This document shows positions 40,959 through 48,462 of a stretch of 64,000 bases of DNA, piece after piece (the first letter of the stretch is position 1; every line of letters begins with the position of its first letter). The notes below the pieces were generated by a model, which made no database searches, had not been told where the DNA came from, and saw only the letters and a list, made by a program, of their open reading frames with translations. This stretch comes from a virus: the IMG/VR virus record IMGVR_UViG_3300029893_000001, positions 310,001 through 374,000 of that record; one strand, 5' to 3'. Position numbers and translations under genes: made by a program.

Positions 40959-41351
40959 TCACAGCACCTTCGAGTTGCCGACCGTCGAGTGGAAGCAGTC
41001 GGCGCCGTCAGGTGGACGGGTGAGTCGGTAGCTCGGAGGCAGCCCTAGCTCCAGTCGAATCTCCGTGAGGCGGTCCGAATAGCAGTTGAACCACCAGTAC
41101 ACATCATTGTGGTGGAGAAAAGTTTCGTAGGAAAACTCCACCATCGTACCCTGATATTTGCCCCATGCCTCTGTTTTAGGCTTTTCTCCGCGAACGACGG
41201 TGATGTGGGGCGGGTACTTTTGGGGTCGGCAGACATAATAGGGAGGCACCAAAGACCGCAGAAAACGGTGCAGCTCTGGGTCGACAAGAACCACCAAGCG
41301 GTAGTAGTCGTCTTTCACACAATAGTCGAGGGCCCCCAAACTAAGATGCAT
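40959..41351 (-). CDS. 2H phosphoesterase-like protein (2'-5' RNA ligase / cyclic phosphodiesterase fold)
   Basis: In this 130-aa protein two HxTx motifs are present: PPHITVVRG near residue 46 and CFHSTVGN near residue 120. These are the catalytic histidines of 2H enzymes. Phage members can degrade 2'-5' or cyclic oligonucleotide signals or process RNA ends. An anti-CBASS/anti-signal role is possible but only inference. Confidence 0.75.
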   Translation of the reverse strand: MHLSLGALDYCVKDDYYRLVVLVDPELHRFLRSLVPPYYVCRPQKYPPHITVVRGEKPKTEAWGKYQGTMVEFSYETFLHHNDVYWWFNCYSDRLTEIRLELGLPPSYRLTRPPDGADCFHSTVGNSKVL

Positions 41352-41567
41352 TTACTGATCATGCTCGCCAACCAGGGCGAGCAATTCCCTTGCAAGCGTA
41401 CGAGTCGCTTCACGAGAAAGCTCCGAGATTCTTCGCACCACTCCAGGCTTTCCACTAGGCTGTGTGAACATTACCTTGCCCGTGTCTTTTACGACATGGA
41501 CACCGAACACTCGTTGGCGGTCGTCCTCAATCCACAGGACGTCCCCTTCTCTACGTACCTTACACAT
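41352..41567 (-). CDS. Hypothetical protein, 71 aa
   Basis: Small beta-rich N-terminus (CKVRREGDVLWIEDD) and helical end. 8-nt overlap with the upstream gene. Unrecognised. Confidence 0.55.
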   Translation of the reverse strand: MCKVRREGDVLWIEDDRQRVFGVHVVKDTGKVMFTQPSGKPGVVRRISELSREATRTLARELLALVGEHDQ

Positions 41568-41964
41568 TCAAGGCCAGCCTATGTTCTACGAATTCCCAAG
41601 GAACCAGCTCGCCTGACCAGTTTAACTTTACGACGGTCTCGGGCCAACGTCTTGTTATAGCGTCGCGAGTTGGTGCCCAGCCGCGCATAAGGCAAGCCCG
41701 TACCTCTTGAAGAGATGCATCTGCGAAGATCTGCTTTTCGTAGCTCGTGCTACGAGCGGGTAAAATAAGACGGGCCACCTGACCACCCAGGTCAACGTAG
41801 CAGGCATTTTCTTCGTCGTACCCCCAGCCGTCACCGCTGCAAGGAACAACGACAGCATTCAATCTCAGAAGCTTTTCACGACGAACGGCTTGATGATGCG
41901 CCTTTCGTGCAAGTTTATTGAGGAGTTTGCGCCTTCGTTTTGCTGCACGTTTGGTGACCTTCAT
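41560..41964 (-). CDS. Hypothetical basic protein, 134 aa
   Basis: N-terminal 35 residues are strongly basic (KRAAKRRRKLLNKLARKAHH), suggesting RNA or DNA contact. ATGA overlap with the upstream gene. Unrecognised. Confidence 0.6.
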   Translation of the reverse strand: MKVTKRAAKRRRKLLNKLARKAHHQAVRREKLLRLNAVVVPCSGDGWGYDEENACYVDLGGQVARLILPARSTSYEKQIFADASLQEVRACLMRGWAPTRDAITRRWPETVVKLNWSGELVPWEFVEHRLALNV

Positions 41965-42233
41965 GACTCAGTCTCTTCCGTGACAATCTTCTCGTGAAGA
42001 TGATCGAGAGAGTCTCTGTGGAAGGCCGAGTAGGAGTCAGGAGCATCGTGCTCACTATCCCAAATCTGCACCCAATCTCGGCGCCAACCAAATTCACTTC
42101 CTTCCCCACTAAGAAGACGATAAGCCACTTGAAACGCTTCTAGGCGGGTAGCGTGAGAAGAGTGGAAGTCCTCCATTCCTCCGCATGGATAATAGTTGTC
42201 TCCAGAGAAGACAAAGTATCTCTTTTCAGCCAT
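41961..42233 (-). CDS. Hypothetical protein, 90 aa
   Basis: Starts MAEKRYFVFSGDNYYPCGGM; the body resembles small phage proteins with a single alpha/beta fold. Unrecognised. Confidence 0.6.
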   Translation of the reverse strand: MAEKRYFVFSGDNYYPCGGMEDFHSSHATRLEAFQVAYRLLSGEGSEFGWRRDWVQIWDSEHDAPDSYSAFHRDSLDHLHEKIVTEETES

Positions 42234-42549
42234 TCAGCAGCGCCTTCTTGGCGTTCCTACGGTCCGGGATACGACTGCTTTCGATGTAGGCCACAGTCAG
42301 CATACCACGAAGGAAATTGACAACGTCATTTCTGTCGGGGGAAGCAAATGTGACGCAGCCATCACTCACATCGAGACCAGGCTTGGCCACTCCAAGTTCG
42401 CCGCTCCTATCCCACCAACCTTCGGCCTCTTCGGACCATTTCACCCTGACAGGACGTGTGCCCCACAGTCCTCCGAGGTTATACCGAGTGGCATACATGA
42501 TTTTGTGCTCTGGGGTACGAACTTCTTCTTCCTCTCGGGATAGTCTCAT
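42226..42549 (-). CDS. Hypothetical protein, 107 aa
   Basis: Charged N-terminus (MRLSREEEEVRTPEHK), Trp-rich centre. Overlaps its downstream neighbour by 8 nt. Unrecognised. Confidence 0.6.
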   Translation of the reverse strand: MRLSREEEEVRTPEHKIMYATRYNLGGLWGTRPVRVKWSEEAEGWWDRSGELGVAKPGLDVSDGCVTFASPDRNDVVNFLRGMLTVAYIESSRIPDRRNAKKALLNG

Positions 42550-42558
42550 GATGCTCTC

Positions 42559-42825
42559 CTACCAAACCTTGAACATTAAGCCGGGTCTGTTGTTACAATT
42601 CCGGCACACATACAGTGGATCACTGGCCGGCGCTCGACAAACCATTTGTGACTTCCACGGCCGACATCGTCTCTGGCATGATCCGCATATGGTCCAGCGA
42701 CGCATCGGAGTAAGCAGCAGTATCAGTATTAGGCGACGTCTAACGCATTGAAAGAGCCGTTGAACTCGCAGTTGCCTCCGCTGCGGCTTATCCAGCAATA
42801 GAACACTGCTTCTGTATGGACTCAT
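42559..42825 (-). CDS. Small protein with zinc-ribbon end, up to 88 aa
   Basis: The C-terminal half has CGSCQRRC and CRNCNNRPG. The longest form starts at ATG 42825 in ATGA overlap with the upstream stop, but its Arg/Leu-rich first 40 residues are atypical. A start at ATG 42705 (MRRWTICGSCQ) would give 48 aa. Confidence 0.5.
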   Translation of the reverse strand: MSPYRSSVLLLDKPQRRQLRVQRLFQCVRRRLILILLLTPMRRWTICGSCQRRCRPWKSQMVCRAPASDPLYVCRNCNNRPGLMFKVW

Positions 42826-43250
42826 TTCAGATGACTCTTATTGACGCATAGTTCGTTAGCAGCACGCAGATGAGCAATAGTATGCCCCGCGTCCTCTGTT
42901 CCATCTGCTTCTACGAGGACTGGTTCCAATGCGTCTATCAGACGTTTTCTGGATGGAAGGCGGTCGGAAACCGCCGATGTGCCCAACAAAACTGCGATAG
43001 CCGTGTCTATTTCATCGGTGCGTATCGATCCGGCCCACACATCCAACATGGAATCTACTTCAAGGAACTTTCCATTATGGAGCAGCCGATCAATATGCTC
43101 CAGGTAGTCCAATATCGATCTACCTTTCAGGCTTTCACCCACCGACGGAACAAAACGGACCGTGGCGTTCTCCTTGCTTTGCTCCGCAGCAATGACACGG
43201 CGTAGGCTGCCACCTAAAGTGGTGGTCTTGTACTTCTGCGATGTCCGCAT
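42822..43250 (-). CDS. Hypothetical protein, 142 aa
   Basis: Helical protein (RSILDYLEHIDRLLHNGKFLEVD). Its 5' 116 nt overlap the 3' end of the previous gene in another frame. Both look coding, or one start is misplaced. Confidence 0.55.
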   Translation of the reverse strand: MRTSQKYKTTTLGGSLRRVIAAEQSKENATVRFVPSVGESLKGRSILDYLEHIDRLLHNGKFLEVDSMLDVWAGSIRTDEIDTAIAVLLGTSAVSDRLPSRKRLIDALEPVLVEADGTEDAGHTIAHLRAANELCVNKSHLK

Positions 43251-43350
43251 CGAAACATTCCTCTTGGCACAATTCTTGATGAGGACACCCGGATGTCCAT
43301 GCCTTGCAAATGACGCCGGTTACGTCGTTCTCGTCTGAATCCTGGGTCAT
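43135..43350 (-). CDS. Cysteine-rich small protein, 71 aa
   Basis: Starts MTQDSDENDVTGVIC in ATGA overlap; CPHQELCQEEC and CHCCGAKQGERHGPFC suggest metal binding. The unusually long overlap with the downstream ORF leaves its 3' end somewhat uncertain. Confidence 0.5.
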   Translation of the reverse strand: MTQDSDENDVTGVICKAWTSGCPHQELCQEECFDADIAEVQDHHFRWQPTPCHCCGAKQGERHGPFCSVGG

Positions 43351-43637
43351 TTTCTTCTTTTGGGTGGCTTTGACCGACGATGCCATTCTCGAACGCCTAG
43401 TGTATCTTCGAAAATGAGGCGCATCTTTTGGCCCTCAACAACGGGACCACGAATGTTCAGCTCGGTCCACGTGTGGATGTAATCAGGCTCATCCTCTCCA
43501 TCGGGATGGAACTGGGCACAGCCGATGAGGTGGTACCGGCCCTCCCAATCTCTCCAATATGAATCTGTCCAATAAGTCAACCACCCCATACGCTCTGTGA
43601 GTGGACAGAAGGCACGAACGCGCGTTTTGGTTGCCAT
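43347..43637 (-). CDS. Hypothetical protein, 96 aa
   Basis: Starts MATKTRVRAFCPL; Trp-rich beta protein with basic end (RRSKPPKRRK). The ATG lies 6 nt after a promoter element without a ribosome site. Confidence 0.6.
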   Translation of the reverse strand: MATKTRVRAFCPLTERMGWLTYWTDSYWRDWEGRYHLIGCAQFHPDGEDEPDYIHTWTELNIRGPVVEGQKMRLIFEDTLGVREWHRRSKPPKRRK

Positions 43638-43643
43638 GGGTCA

Positions 43644-43662
43644 ATTACTATCGCGAGGGTTC
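43644..43662 (-). promoter_or_regulatory. Phage promoter element (43.6-41 kb operon)
   Basis: GAACCC-TCGC-GATAGTA, ending 6 nt before ATG 43637, so the mRNA would have almost no leader. Confidence 0.78.
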
Positions 43663-43690
43663 GCTGCCATGCGGTGACGCTGTGGCAGGG

Positions 43691-43801
43691 CTATGCTCGC
43701 CGCGAGCCGACGACCCAGCAAAAGCCGATGCTGAGGTCGCTAGTTGCCATTGCAACTCGAATCGCGAAACGCTCGAATTCCTCGTCTTCTGCTGTGGTCA
43801 T
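43691..43801 (-). CDS. 36-residue small protein
   Basis: Reads MTTAEDEEFERFAIRVAMA then FCWVVGSRRA; the start overlaps the upstream stop as ATGA. Confidence 0.5.
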   Translation of the reverse strand: MTTAEDEEFERFAIRVAMATSDLSIGFCWVVGSRRA

Positions 43802-44133
43802 ACGGCCACCAGCGAGATAGACTTGATTTCAGGGGAAAACATTTTGCCGTCTTTCCTCACCAAAATGCACTTGTAGCTCCCTGATTCATCGCCGGCTCTC
43901 AACAAGGCCTCGTCGAGAGCCCTGATGGTCGCCTTCAGCGTCTTGCGATGTGTCTCCGGCTCAAACCAAAATCCGGGATCCCAACTGGCGCCCGGATACC
44001 AAGAGGAAAACAGGATGTATTCTGCCCGTCCCCAGTTTGCATGTATGGGGCATTGTTCTGAGGCCATGACCCGTTGTTGATCGCTGATGAGCCCACAGGA
44101 GTGGAGCAGTGCTATTGCCTGTTCTTTGGTCAT
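43798..44133 (-). CDS. Hypothetical protein, 111 aa
   Basis: Starts MTKEQAIALLHSCGLI; soluble alpha/beta, no motif. ATGA-type coupling on both sides. Confidence 0.6.
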   Translation of the reverse strand: MTKEQAIALLHSCGLISDQQRVMASEQCPIHANWGRAEYILFSSWYPGASWDPGFWFEPETHRKTLKATIRALDEALLRAGDESGSYKCILVRKDGKMFSPEIKSISLVAV

Positions 44134-44435
44134 TCGCCGAGTCCTAGTTTAATGCCCAGGTGCTGCTCAACCGCCCCAAAGTAGTTAATTGGAGCGATAG
44201 TGAAATCCTCGACAGTAAGGCGACGACCGAGTCTGCTTTCCAGACACAGGAAATGAAGGTACCCTTCGCGCTCAGGACCTCGGGTGACGGATTCCCAGAG
44301 CGAGTCGAAGACCATGTACATTTCCTCGCACTCTAACCCGCAGTGAAGACAAAGCCTCAAGTACCAACGAGGCCTTCCCTGCTCGTCCTCACCCACGCCG
44401 AGCATCCAAGGCTTCACTACACGAATCTTTTGCAC
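44130..44435 (-). CDS. Hypothetical zinc-binding protein, 101 aa
   Basis: GTG start at 44435 preferred because AGGTGAAC precedes it by 5 nt. CLHCGLECEEMY is a likely metal site. Unrecognised. Confidence 0.55.
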   Translation of the reverse strand: MQKIRVVKPWMLGVGEDEQGRPRWYLRLCLHCGLECEEMYMVFDSLWESVTRGPEREGYLHFLCLESRLGRRLTVEDFTIAPINYFGAVEQHLGIKLGLGE

Positions 44436-44437
44436 GT

Positions 44438-44662
44438 TCAGTTCACCTGCTCTGGAATGCACCAGTCAGCGTGGTAGTCACACCCGGAGCAAGTCACCTT
44501 GTGCCAGTCGCCTTCGACGGAAGTTACGCCACCTTGATACGCGTCGAGCTTCTTGATGAGAGCGCCGCCACAGTCGGGGCATTCTCCGCGGATAACCTTG
44601 CGACGCTCTTCATATAGACTAGCGAGGATTTCTTCTCGCGTCATGCCGTCATTGTTGCTCAT
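44438..44662 (-). CDS. Zinc-ribbon protein, 74 aa
   Basis: GECPDCGGALIKK and KVTCSGCDYHADWC form a classic two-CxxC ribbon behind a helical N-terminus. Confidence 0.6.
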   Translation of the reverse strand: MSNNDGMTREEILASLYEERRKVIRGECPDCGGALIKKLDAYQGGVTSVEGDWHKVTCSGCDYHADWCIPEQVN

Positions 44663-45132
44663 AAGAAAACGAATTCTCCACTCACAAGTGTGCCGGTGTG
44701 AGTCTCTCCGTTCAGGACCCGAACCAAGCGCCCTTGGGCATCAACGTGGTACCGCGGGATATCAGGCGAGAGGTCCAACGTGACACCGGATTTTGCTAGC
44801 GCAGGCGCCGCACGCTTCAGCGCTTCATGGCTATCGCGAAAGCTCTTCTCTGTTTGGGAAGAGGTTACCTCTTCAACCAATTGGATCGAAATCAAACGGG
44901 GTTCGAAATACAAGCCCAAGTTTCCCCAATCAAAATCGTCCCACCAAGGAAAATCGTCGTCTCCCTTGGTATAGATGGCTGCCTTGTTGGGATCGCGAGT
45001 TGGAGATCCGCTAGGCGTGACCATGTCTCCGAGCTTGTACGTTCTGGAGCCAAGGCCTACCGTGCTGCCTTTTACTCGGGTGCGACACACCACAACGTAG
45101 CGTTGGCCACGTTTTAGTTTCTTGATGTGCAT
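44659..45132 (-). CDS. Hypothetical protein, 157 aa
   Basis: Start set at ATG 45132 (MHIKKLKRGQRYVVV), which overlaps the upstream stop. Begins with a small beta-barrel-like segment. Unrecognised. Confidence 0.6.
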   Translation of the reverse strand: MHIKKLKRGQRYVVVCRTRVKGSTVGLGSRTYKLGDMVTPSGSPTRDPNKAAIYTKGDDDFPWWDDFDWGNLGLYFEPRLISIQLVEEVTSSQTEKSFRDSHEALKRAAPALAKSGVTLDLSPDIPRYHVDAQGRLVRVLNGETHTGTLVSGEFVFL

Positions 45133-45269
45133 TAGGTTGTTACCTGGACAACGAGCCATATGATTCCAGCCGATACTCCAATCATGGCAGCTGAAATGGT
45201 GAGATAGACAGCCAGGTGCCACACGTTGCGGCTTCCTGTTTTGTCCAGCAACCAATCGTAGAGGCTCAT
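45132..45269 (-). CDS. Small membrane protein, 45 aa
   Basis: Reads MSLYDWLLDKTGSRNVWH then LAVYLTISAAMIGVSAGIIW: amphipathic start and one membrane helix. ATGA overlap with the upstream stop. Confidence 0.6.
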   Translation of the reverse strand: MSLYDWLLDKTGSRNVWHLAVYLTISAAMIGVSAGIIWLVVQVTT

Positions 45270-46210
45270 CGTCGCTTCTCCTGGATGTTGAGCTTGAACT
45301 TGATTGTCACGGGAATGTAGTCCCGAAATACCTTTTCAAGTTGATCGACAATCCTGGCCTCGTCCCTGAGGTCCGAAAAGTAACTCGTGTGAACGATGAC
45401 TGAGATTTCATCGTGCATGTCATTACAAATGGACACTCCCCTGACACCAGGAACTGACAATGCCAAACTCTCAATGTCACGCACAGAGTTACTGAACGGA
45501 ATCTTGTTCTGAAGTTGCGACACCAAACGCGGCAAGCTGACCGCGAAGCGGGCGGCGCAATCAGGTGCCTCGACAGGCTCAATCGTCCCGCCGATACGCT
45601 CGACAACATTGAGACGGGCTGCAGTCTCGCTGTTGAGGAGAAGGTCAAGGTCCGACTTCTGCTTATTGAAGTACCCTAACGCGTCTTCTTCAATTTCTCG
45701 AAGACTTGGGCCTCTCCAGCTCCTAGTGTCTCTCAGACGCTCGTTTCTTACGTACACGAGCCATTCAGAGTCGTCTCGACACTCGTAGCAGGTTATAGTC
45801 CAGTTTCCTAGCTTACCTTTGAAATGGGAAGAAGCTCCGGAGGCCGAGGTAGAGTGCCTCTGACACTCTACCCCAAGGAATGTAATACTGGACTCTGTCT
45901 TCCTCACGCTGGAACGTACCCCTGCGACCGAATACGGTCTGCTGTACGTAGGTCCGTTCACACAGCCCTCGATAGTACCATTCCGCTTGAGTCTAAGCCT
46001 TAGCTCAATGCTATTGGTAATAGGCTCTCGCGTAATAGTGGCAAAGTCATGACCATCTAAGAATCTACCAAACAGGGTAATCCTACCATCCCACGGGCTG
46101 GCAGCTATTCCTACGATACAAAATTGTGCCCACTTGCCGTTCCAGCCGGGACGTTCTGCAAAGTCGCGGACCTCTGCCCGAATCGAACCCGAGGCGCACA
46201 CATTGCGCAT
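45266..46210 (-). CDS. Hypothetical protein, ~314 aa
   Basis: The frame is open from before ATG 46210 (MRNVCASG). Beta-rich middle (WDGRITLFGRFLDGHDFATI) and helical C-terminus. The first ~128 nt overlap the previous ORF in another frame, so a frameshift joining the two is possible. Unrecognised. Confidence 0.6.
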   Translation of the reverse strand: MRNVCASGSIRAEVRDFAERPGWNGKWAQFCIVGIAASPWDGRITLFGRFLDGHDFATITREPITNSIELRLRLKRNGTIEGCVNGPTYSRPYSVAGVRSSVRKTESSITFLGVECQRHSTSASGASSHFKGKLGNWTITCYECRDDSEWLVYVRNERLRDTRSWRGPSLREIEEDALGYFNKQKSDLDLLLNSETAARLNVVERIGGTIEPVEAPDCAARFAVSLPRLVSQLQNKIPFSNSVRDIESLALSVPGVRGVSICNDMHDEISVIVHTSYFSDLRDEARIVDQLEKVFRDYIPVTIKFKLNIQEKRR

Positions 46211-46397
46211 CTTGGGGCTCACACCCACAAGACTCCACTACTTTCTTGCAGGTAGCGCATTCCGCGTAATTGTACTCTGGATGGCGCTTGAGCTGCTCAG
46301 CGTAGCGACAGTTGGGGTTCGAGCAGTCGGCACTCTCCATCAATCCTGTGTACCCGCACGGACTTCCACAGGCGACGCACGTGTTCTTGTATTCCAT
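46083..46397 (-). CDS. Zinc-ribbon protein, up to 104 aa
   Basis: Starts MEYKNTCVACGSPCGYTG; more pairs at CSNPNC, CATCKKVVESCGC. The last ~40 residues (after ~46210) are likely spurious or overlap the next gene. Confidence 0.55.
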   Translation of the reverse strand: MEYKNTCVACGSPCGYTGLMESADCSNPNCRYAEQLKRHPEYNYAECATCKKVVESCGCEPQDAQCVRLGFDSGRGPRLCRTSRLERQVGTILYRRNSCQPVGW

Positions 46398-46480
46398 CGC
46401 TACCTCTCTAATCCATTTGAGAAACCTTCTCAATGATCTCTACGGTTCCAAGGCCCACGAAGTCGGTGCCTGCTTCATGG

Positions 46481-46789
46481 TCACTCCATACCCATGTCGT
46501 TCCCAAGCCAACGAATGAAGCCAAGCAGGTCCTCGAACCCGTAGCCGGCCTTTAGCGCTTCCTCACCAAGAAAGTGGCGATTGATGTACCGAGCCATCAG
46601 GGCGCTGAAGCGATCGCTGAAAATCTGTCCGGGCTTGATCTGGTGTAGCCGAATGCTCTTCAGTTCTTCTTTAACGCGAGCGCGCAAAAGCTCGTCGTGA
46701 ATCCCGGAACCCACAATCCCGGAACCCACGCACCCCTCGTAGTAGGCGTGCAAGCCAGACATTGCATCAAACAGTTCTTCTTCGGTCAA
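46481..46789 (-). CDS. Hypothetical protein, 102 aa
   Basis: TTG start at 46789 preferred (AGGA 8 nt upstream), since the longer ORF begins inside the promoter element. A 15-bp tandem duplication (46700-46714, 46715-46729) repeats VGSGI. Helical; unrecognised. Confidence 0.55.
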   Translation of the reverse strand: MTEEELFDAMSGLHAYYEGCVGSGIVGSGIHDELLRARVKEELKSIRLHQIKPGQIFSDRFSALMARYINRHFLGEEALKAGYGFEDLLGFIRWLGNDMGME

Positions 46790-46825
46790 GTTGCTTATCC
46801 TATTGGAGTGGCGTTCCCCAATCCC

Positions 46826-46844
46826 AACATTATCGCTAGGGTTC
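46826..46844 (-). promoter_or_regulatory. Phage promoter element (46.8-43.7 kb operon)
   Basis: GAACCC-TAGC-GATAATG, ending 36 nt before the proposed TTG start at 46789. Confidence 0.75.
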
Positions 46845-46863
46845 ACCAGCTACGGGTACCTCT

Positions 46864-46909
46864 TAAAACACCCATACCCCTATTTGGGGGCTAAAATGGG
46901 AAAGGGAAA
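46864..46909 (-). repeat. Intergenic repeat, copy 1 (CCCTTTCCCATTTT ... GGGTATGGGT)
   Basis: Read on the minus strand: TTTCCCTTTCCCATTTT, then CCCCCAAATAGGGG (hairpin), then TATGGGT. Related copies lie at ~48190-48240, ~48452-48475 (second half only) and ~49320-49385. Position between genes suggests a terminator or start-region element. Confidence 0.5.
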
Positions 46910-47197
46910 TTACGGCTTGGGCCGACGCCGGTGTGCGATCTGCTCGAACTCGGCGAGCCCGACGTTTTGCACCAGATGAACCAGCTCCTGGAGAGGAACG
47001 ATGCGAGCCCGCCGAGCCCGGTCATGAGTCTCCCATAGCTCCACGTAAGGAACAACGGTCCCGTCCACCGTGTAGGTCACGACACGCATGTAGTGCGCAC
47101 CGTCGCGTGACTTCGACAGTACCTTATGCACCCGACCGGTGAACCCAGCACGTCGCATCCTTCGGCGTTCGAGGATGATGGAGTGAGGCGTAGCCAT
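46910..47197 (-). CDS. Hypothetical basic protein, 95 aa
   Basis: Starts MATPHSIILERRRMRR; Arg-rich with a beta-strand core (MRVVTYTVDGTVVPYVEL). Unrecognised. Confidence 0.6.
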   Translation of the reverse strand: MATPHSIILERRRMRRAGFTGRVHKVLSKSRDGAHYMRVVTYTVDGTVVPYVELWETHDRARRARIVPLQELVHLVQNVGLAEFEQIAHRRRPKP

Positions 47198-47226
47198 GAC
47201 CCGACTGTTACAGAACCCTGAGGGAT

Positions 47227-47490
47227 TTACTCCGTCGCCACTGAACTCCTATACAAGTCGATCTTGTCCTGCAGAAACAACCAGAATTCCGGCGTGGTCC
47301 CGAGTGCCTTCGACAGCCGTAGCGCGGTCAGCGGTGTGATCGACTGATGGCCGTTGACAATTCGATTCACGGTCTCTGTCGTCATACCGATATGTTTCGC
47401 CAGCTTCCTCTGCGAAATGCCTGCAGGCTCCAAGAATTCCTTTCGCAGGACTTCACCAGGTAAAGTAGGCATTCTGTTTTTAGGAGTCAT
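47227..47490 (-). CDS. HigA-like helix-turn-helix protein
   Basis: In this 87-aa protein the signature PGEVLRKEFLEPAGISQRKL, MTTETVNRIVNGHQSIT and LSKALGTTPEFWLFLQ matches XRE/HigA antitoxins (VapI type). No HigB toxin gene is adjacent. It may be an orphan antitoxin that blocks host toxins, or a transcription repressor. Confidence 0.85.
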   Translation of the reverse strand: MTPKNRMPTLPGEVLRKEFLEPAGISQRKLAKHIGMTTETVNRIVNGHQSITPLTALRLSKALGTTPEFWLFLQDKIDLYRSSVATE

Positions 47491-47527
47491 GTTGCTTTTC
47501 TCACAAGGGATGGCGCAGTTGGGATTA

Positions 47528-47794
47528 CTACAGCTCTGTTGTATCAGTTGATTGTCTTTCTGCCCGGAGCAGTTGTAGTTCGGCTAAGTCGAGTCCTGTC
47601 ATTTTTGCGATGACTTCGTCACTCGGATCCACAGAGTCGGCGAGAATTCCAACCGCACGTCGCAGTCTCTCGTTATTCGAGAGCAGCATCCTAATGAGCG
47701 CGGTGAGCGTTCTGATATCCTTATGAACGTCTGGGTTGGTCTTTTCCCACCGCAATTCGATCGTCTGAATTGTGTTTCGTACGATATCGCTCAT
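47528..47794 (-). CDS. Hypothetical helical protein, 88 aa
   Basis: Leu-rich helices, with a C-terminal segment (SDEVIAKMTGLDLAELQLL) that resembles a helix-turn-helix. 1-nt overlap with the upstream gene. Confidence 0.6.
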   Translation of the reverse strand: MSDIVRNTIQTIELRWEKTNPDVHKDIRTLTALIRMLLSNNERLRRAVGILADSVDPSDEVIAKMTGLDLAELQLLRAERQSTDTTEL

Positions 47795-48135
47795 TAGCTC
47801 CTACCCAAAGTGTCTTGTGCATCCTCCACGTCTTCCTCGCTCCAACCCCACACAGGGCCGAGAGCGTCGAGAAGACGATCCACCAAGGCATCGTATGTTT
47901 TGGGAGTTCCTCGGGCCTTGCTTGCCCTCCACACGTAGGAGAGCACTATCACCATGGTGTCCCCGTGAACACGTTGCGGGTCGAGGTGGCGCAAAACGTC
48001 TTCGACGAAAGCTACGTCTCCCCGAGCGAACGCACTGTCGAGGGCTTTCGTCAAATTGATCCCTGCGCGCATGGGAGCCTTAATGCTCTCTTCGGCACAG
48101 TCTGCGACAATTTGTGATGCTTCTTTGGTGTCCAT
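47794..48135 (-). CDS. Hypothetical helical protein, 113 aa
   Basis: Starts MDTKEASQIVADCAEESIK; all-helical, acidic. Unrecognised. Confidence 0.6.
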   Translation of the reverse strand: MDTKEASQIVADCAEESIKAPMRAGINLTKALDSAFARGDVAFVEDVLRHLDPQRVHGDTMVIVLSYVWRASKARGTPKTYDALVDRLLDALGPVWGWSEEDVEDAQDTLGRS

Positions 48136-48138
48136 GGG

Positions 48139-48198
48139 TTATTCCGCGAAGAAGGCGAGGGGTGCGTTCGGGTGCTTGTTGCGTTGCTTCGTACCCAT
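48139..48198 (-). CDS. Possible 19-residue small ORF
   Basis: MGTKQRNKHPNAPLAFFAE, starting at the ATG embedded in the GGGTATGGGT repeat. Very short and could be chance. Confidence 0.25.
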   Translation of the reverse strand: MGTKQRNKHPNAPLAFFAE

Positions 48199-48240
48199 AC
48201 CCTTATCCCGACAGAAAATGGAAAGGGTATTTCCGGGATC
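48190..48240 (-). repeat. Intergenic repeat, copy 2
   Basis: Minus strand: CCCGGAAATACCCTTTCC, ATTTTCTG, then GGGATAAGGGTATGGGT. Same order of blocks as the copy at 46864-46909. Confidence 0.5.
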
Positions 48241-48247
48241 TACTAAA

Positions 48248-48430
48248 TCATTCTGAGTGGTCTTTGAATTCATAGGCGTCTTCATAAGGGTTTTCACAGA
48301 AGTGAAAATAGATGCCCAAGCACTCGTGACAGAGATCTTCCTTGCGGCAGGTTTCACAGACATTGATTTGATCCGCTGGAACAGCGTCCCCGCAGTTGCC
48401 GCAAACAACTTTTGTGTCTGTTTCAGACAT
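48248..48430 (-). CDS. Zinc-ribbon protein, 60 aa
   Basis: VCGNCGDAVPADQ, CETCRKEDLCHECL: a double zinc module resembling LIM/RING-like small fingers. Confidence 0.6.
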   Translation of the reverse strand: MSETDTKVVCGNCGDAVPADQINVCETCRKEDLCHECLGIYFHFCENPYEDAYEFKDHSE

Positions 48431-48462
48431 ACTAGTACCTCGTTTTAACCCATACCCATATT

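Noticed and set aside
47205-47225. Plus-strand GAACCCTGAGGGA as a promoter copy
   Set aside because: The GATANTA half is absent and no plus-strand gene follows.
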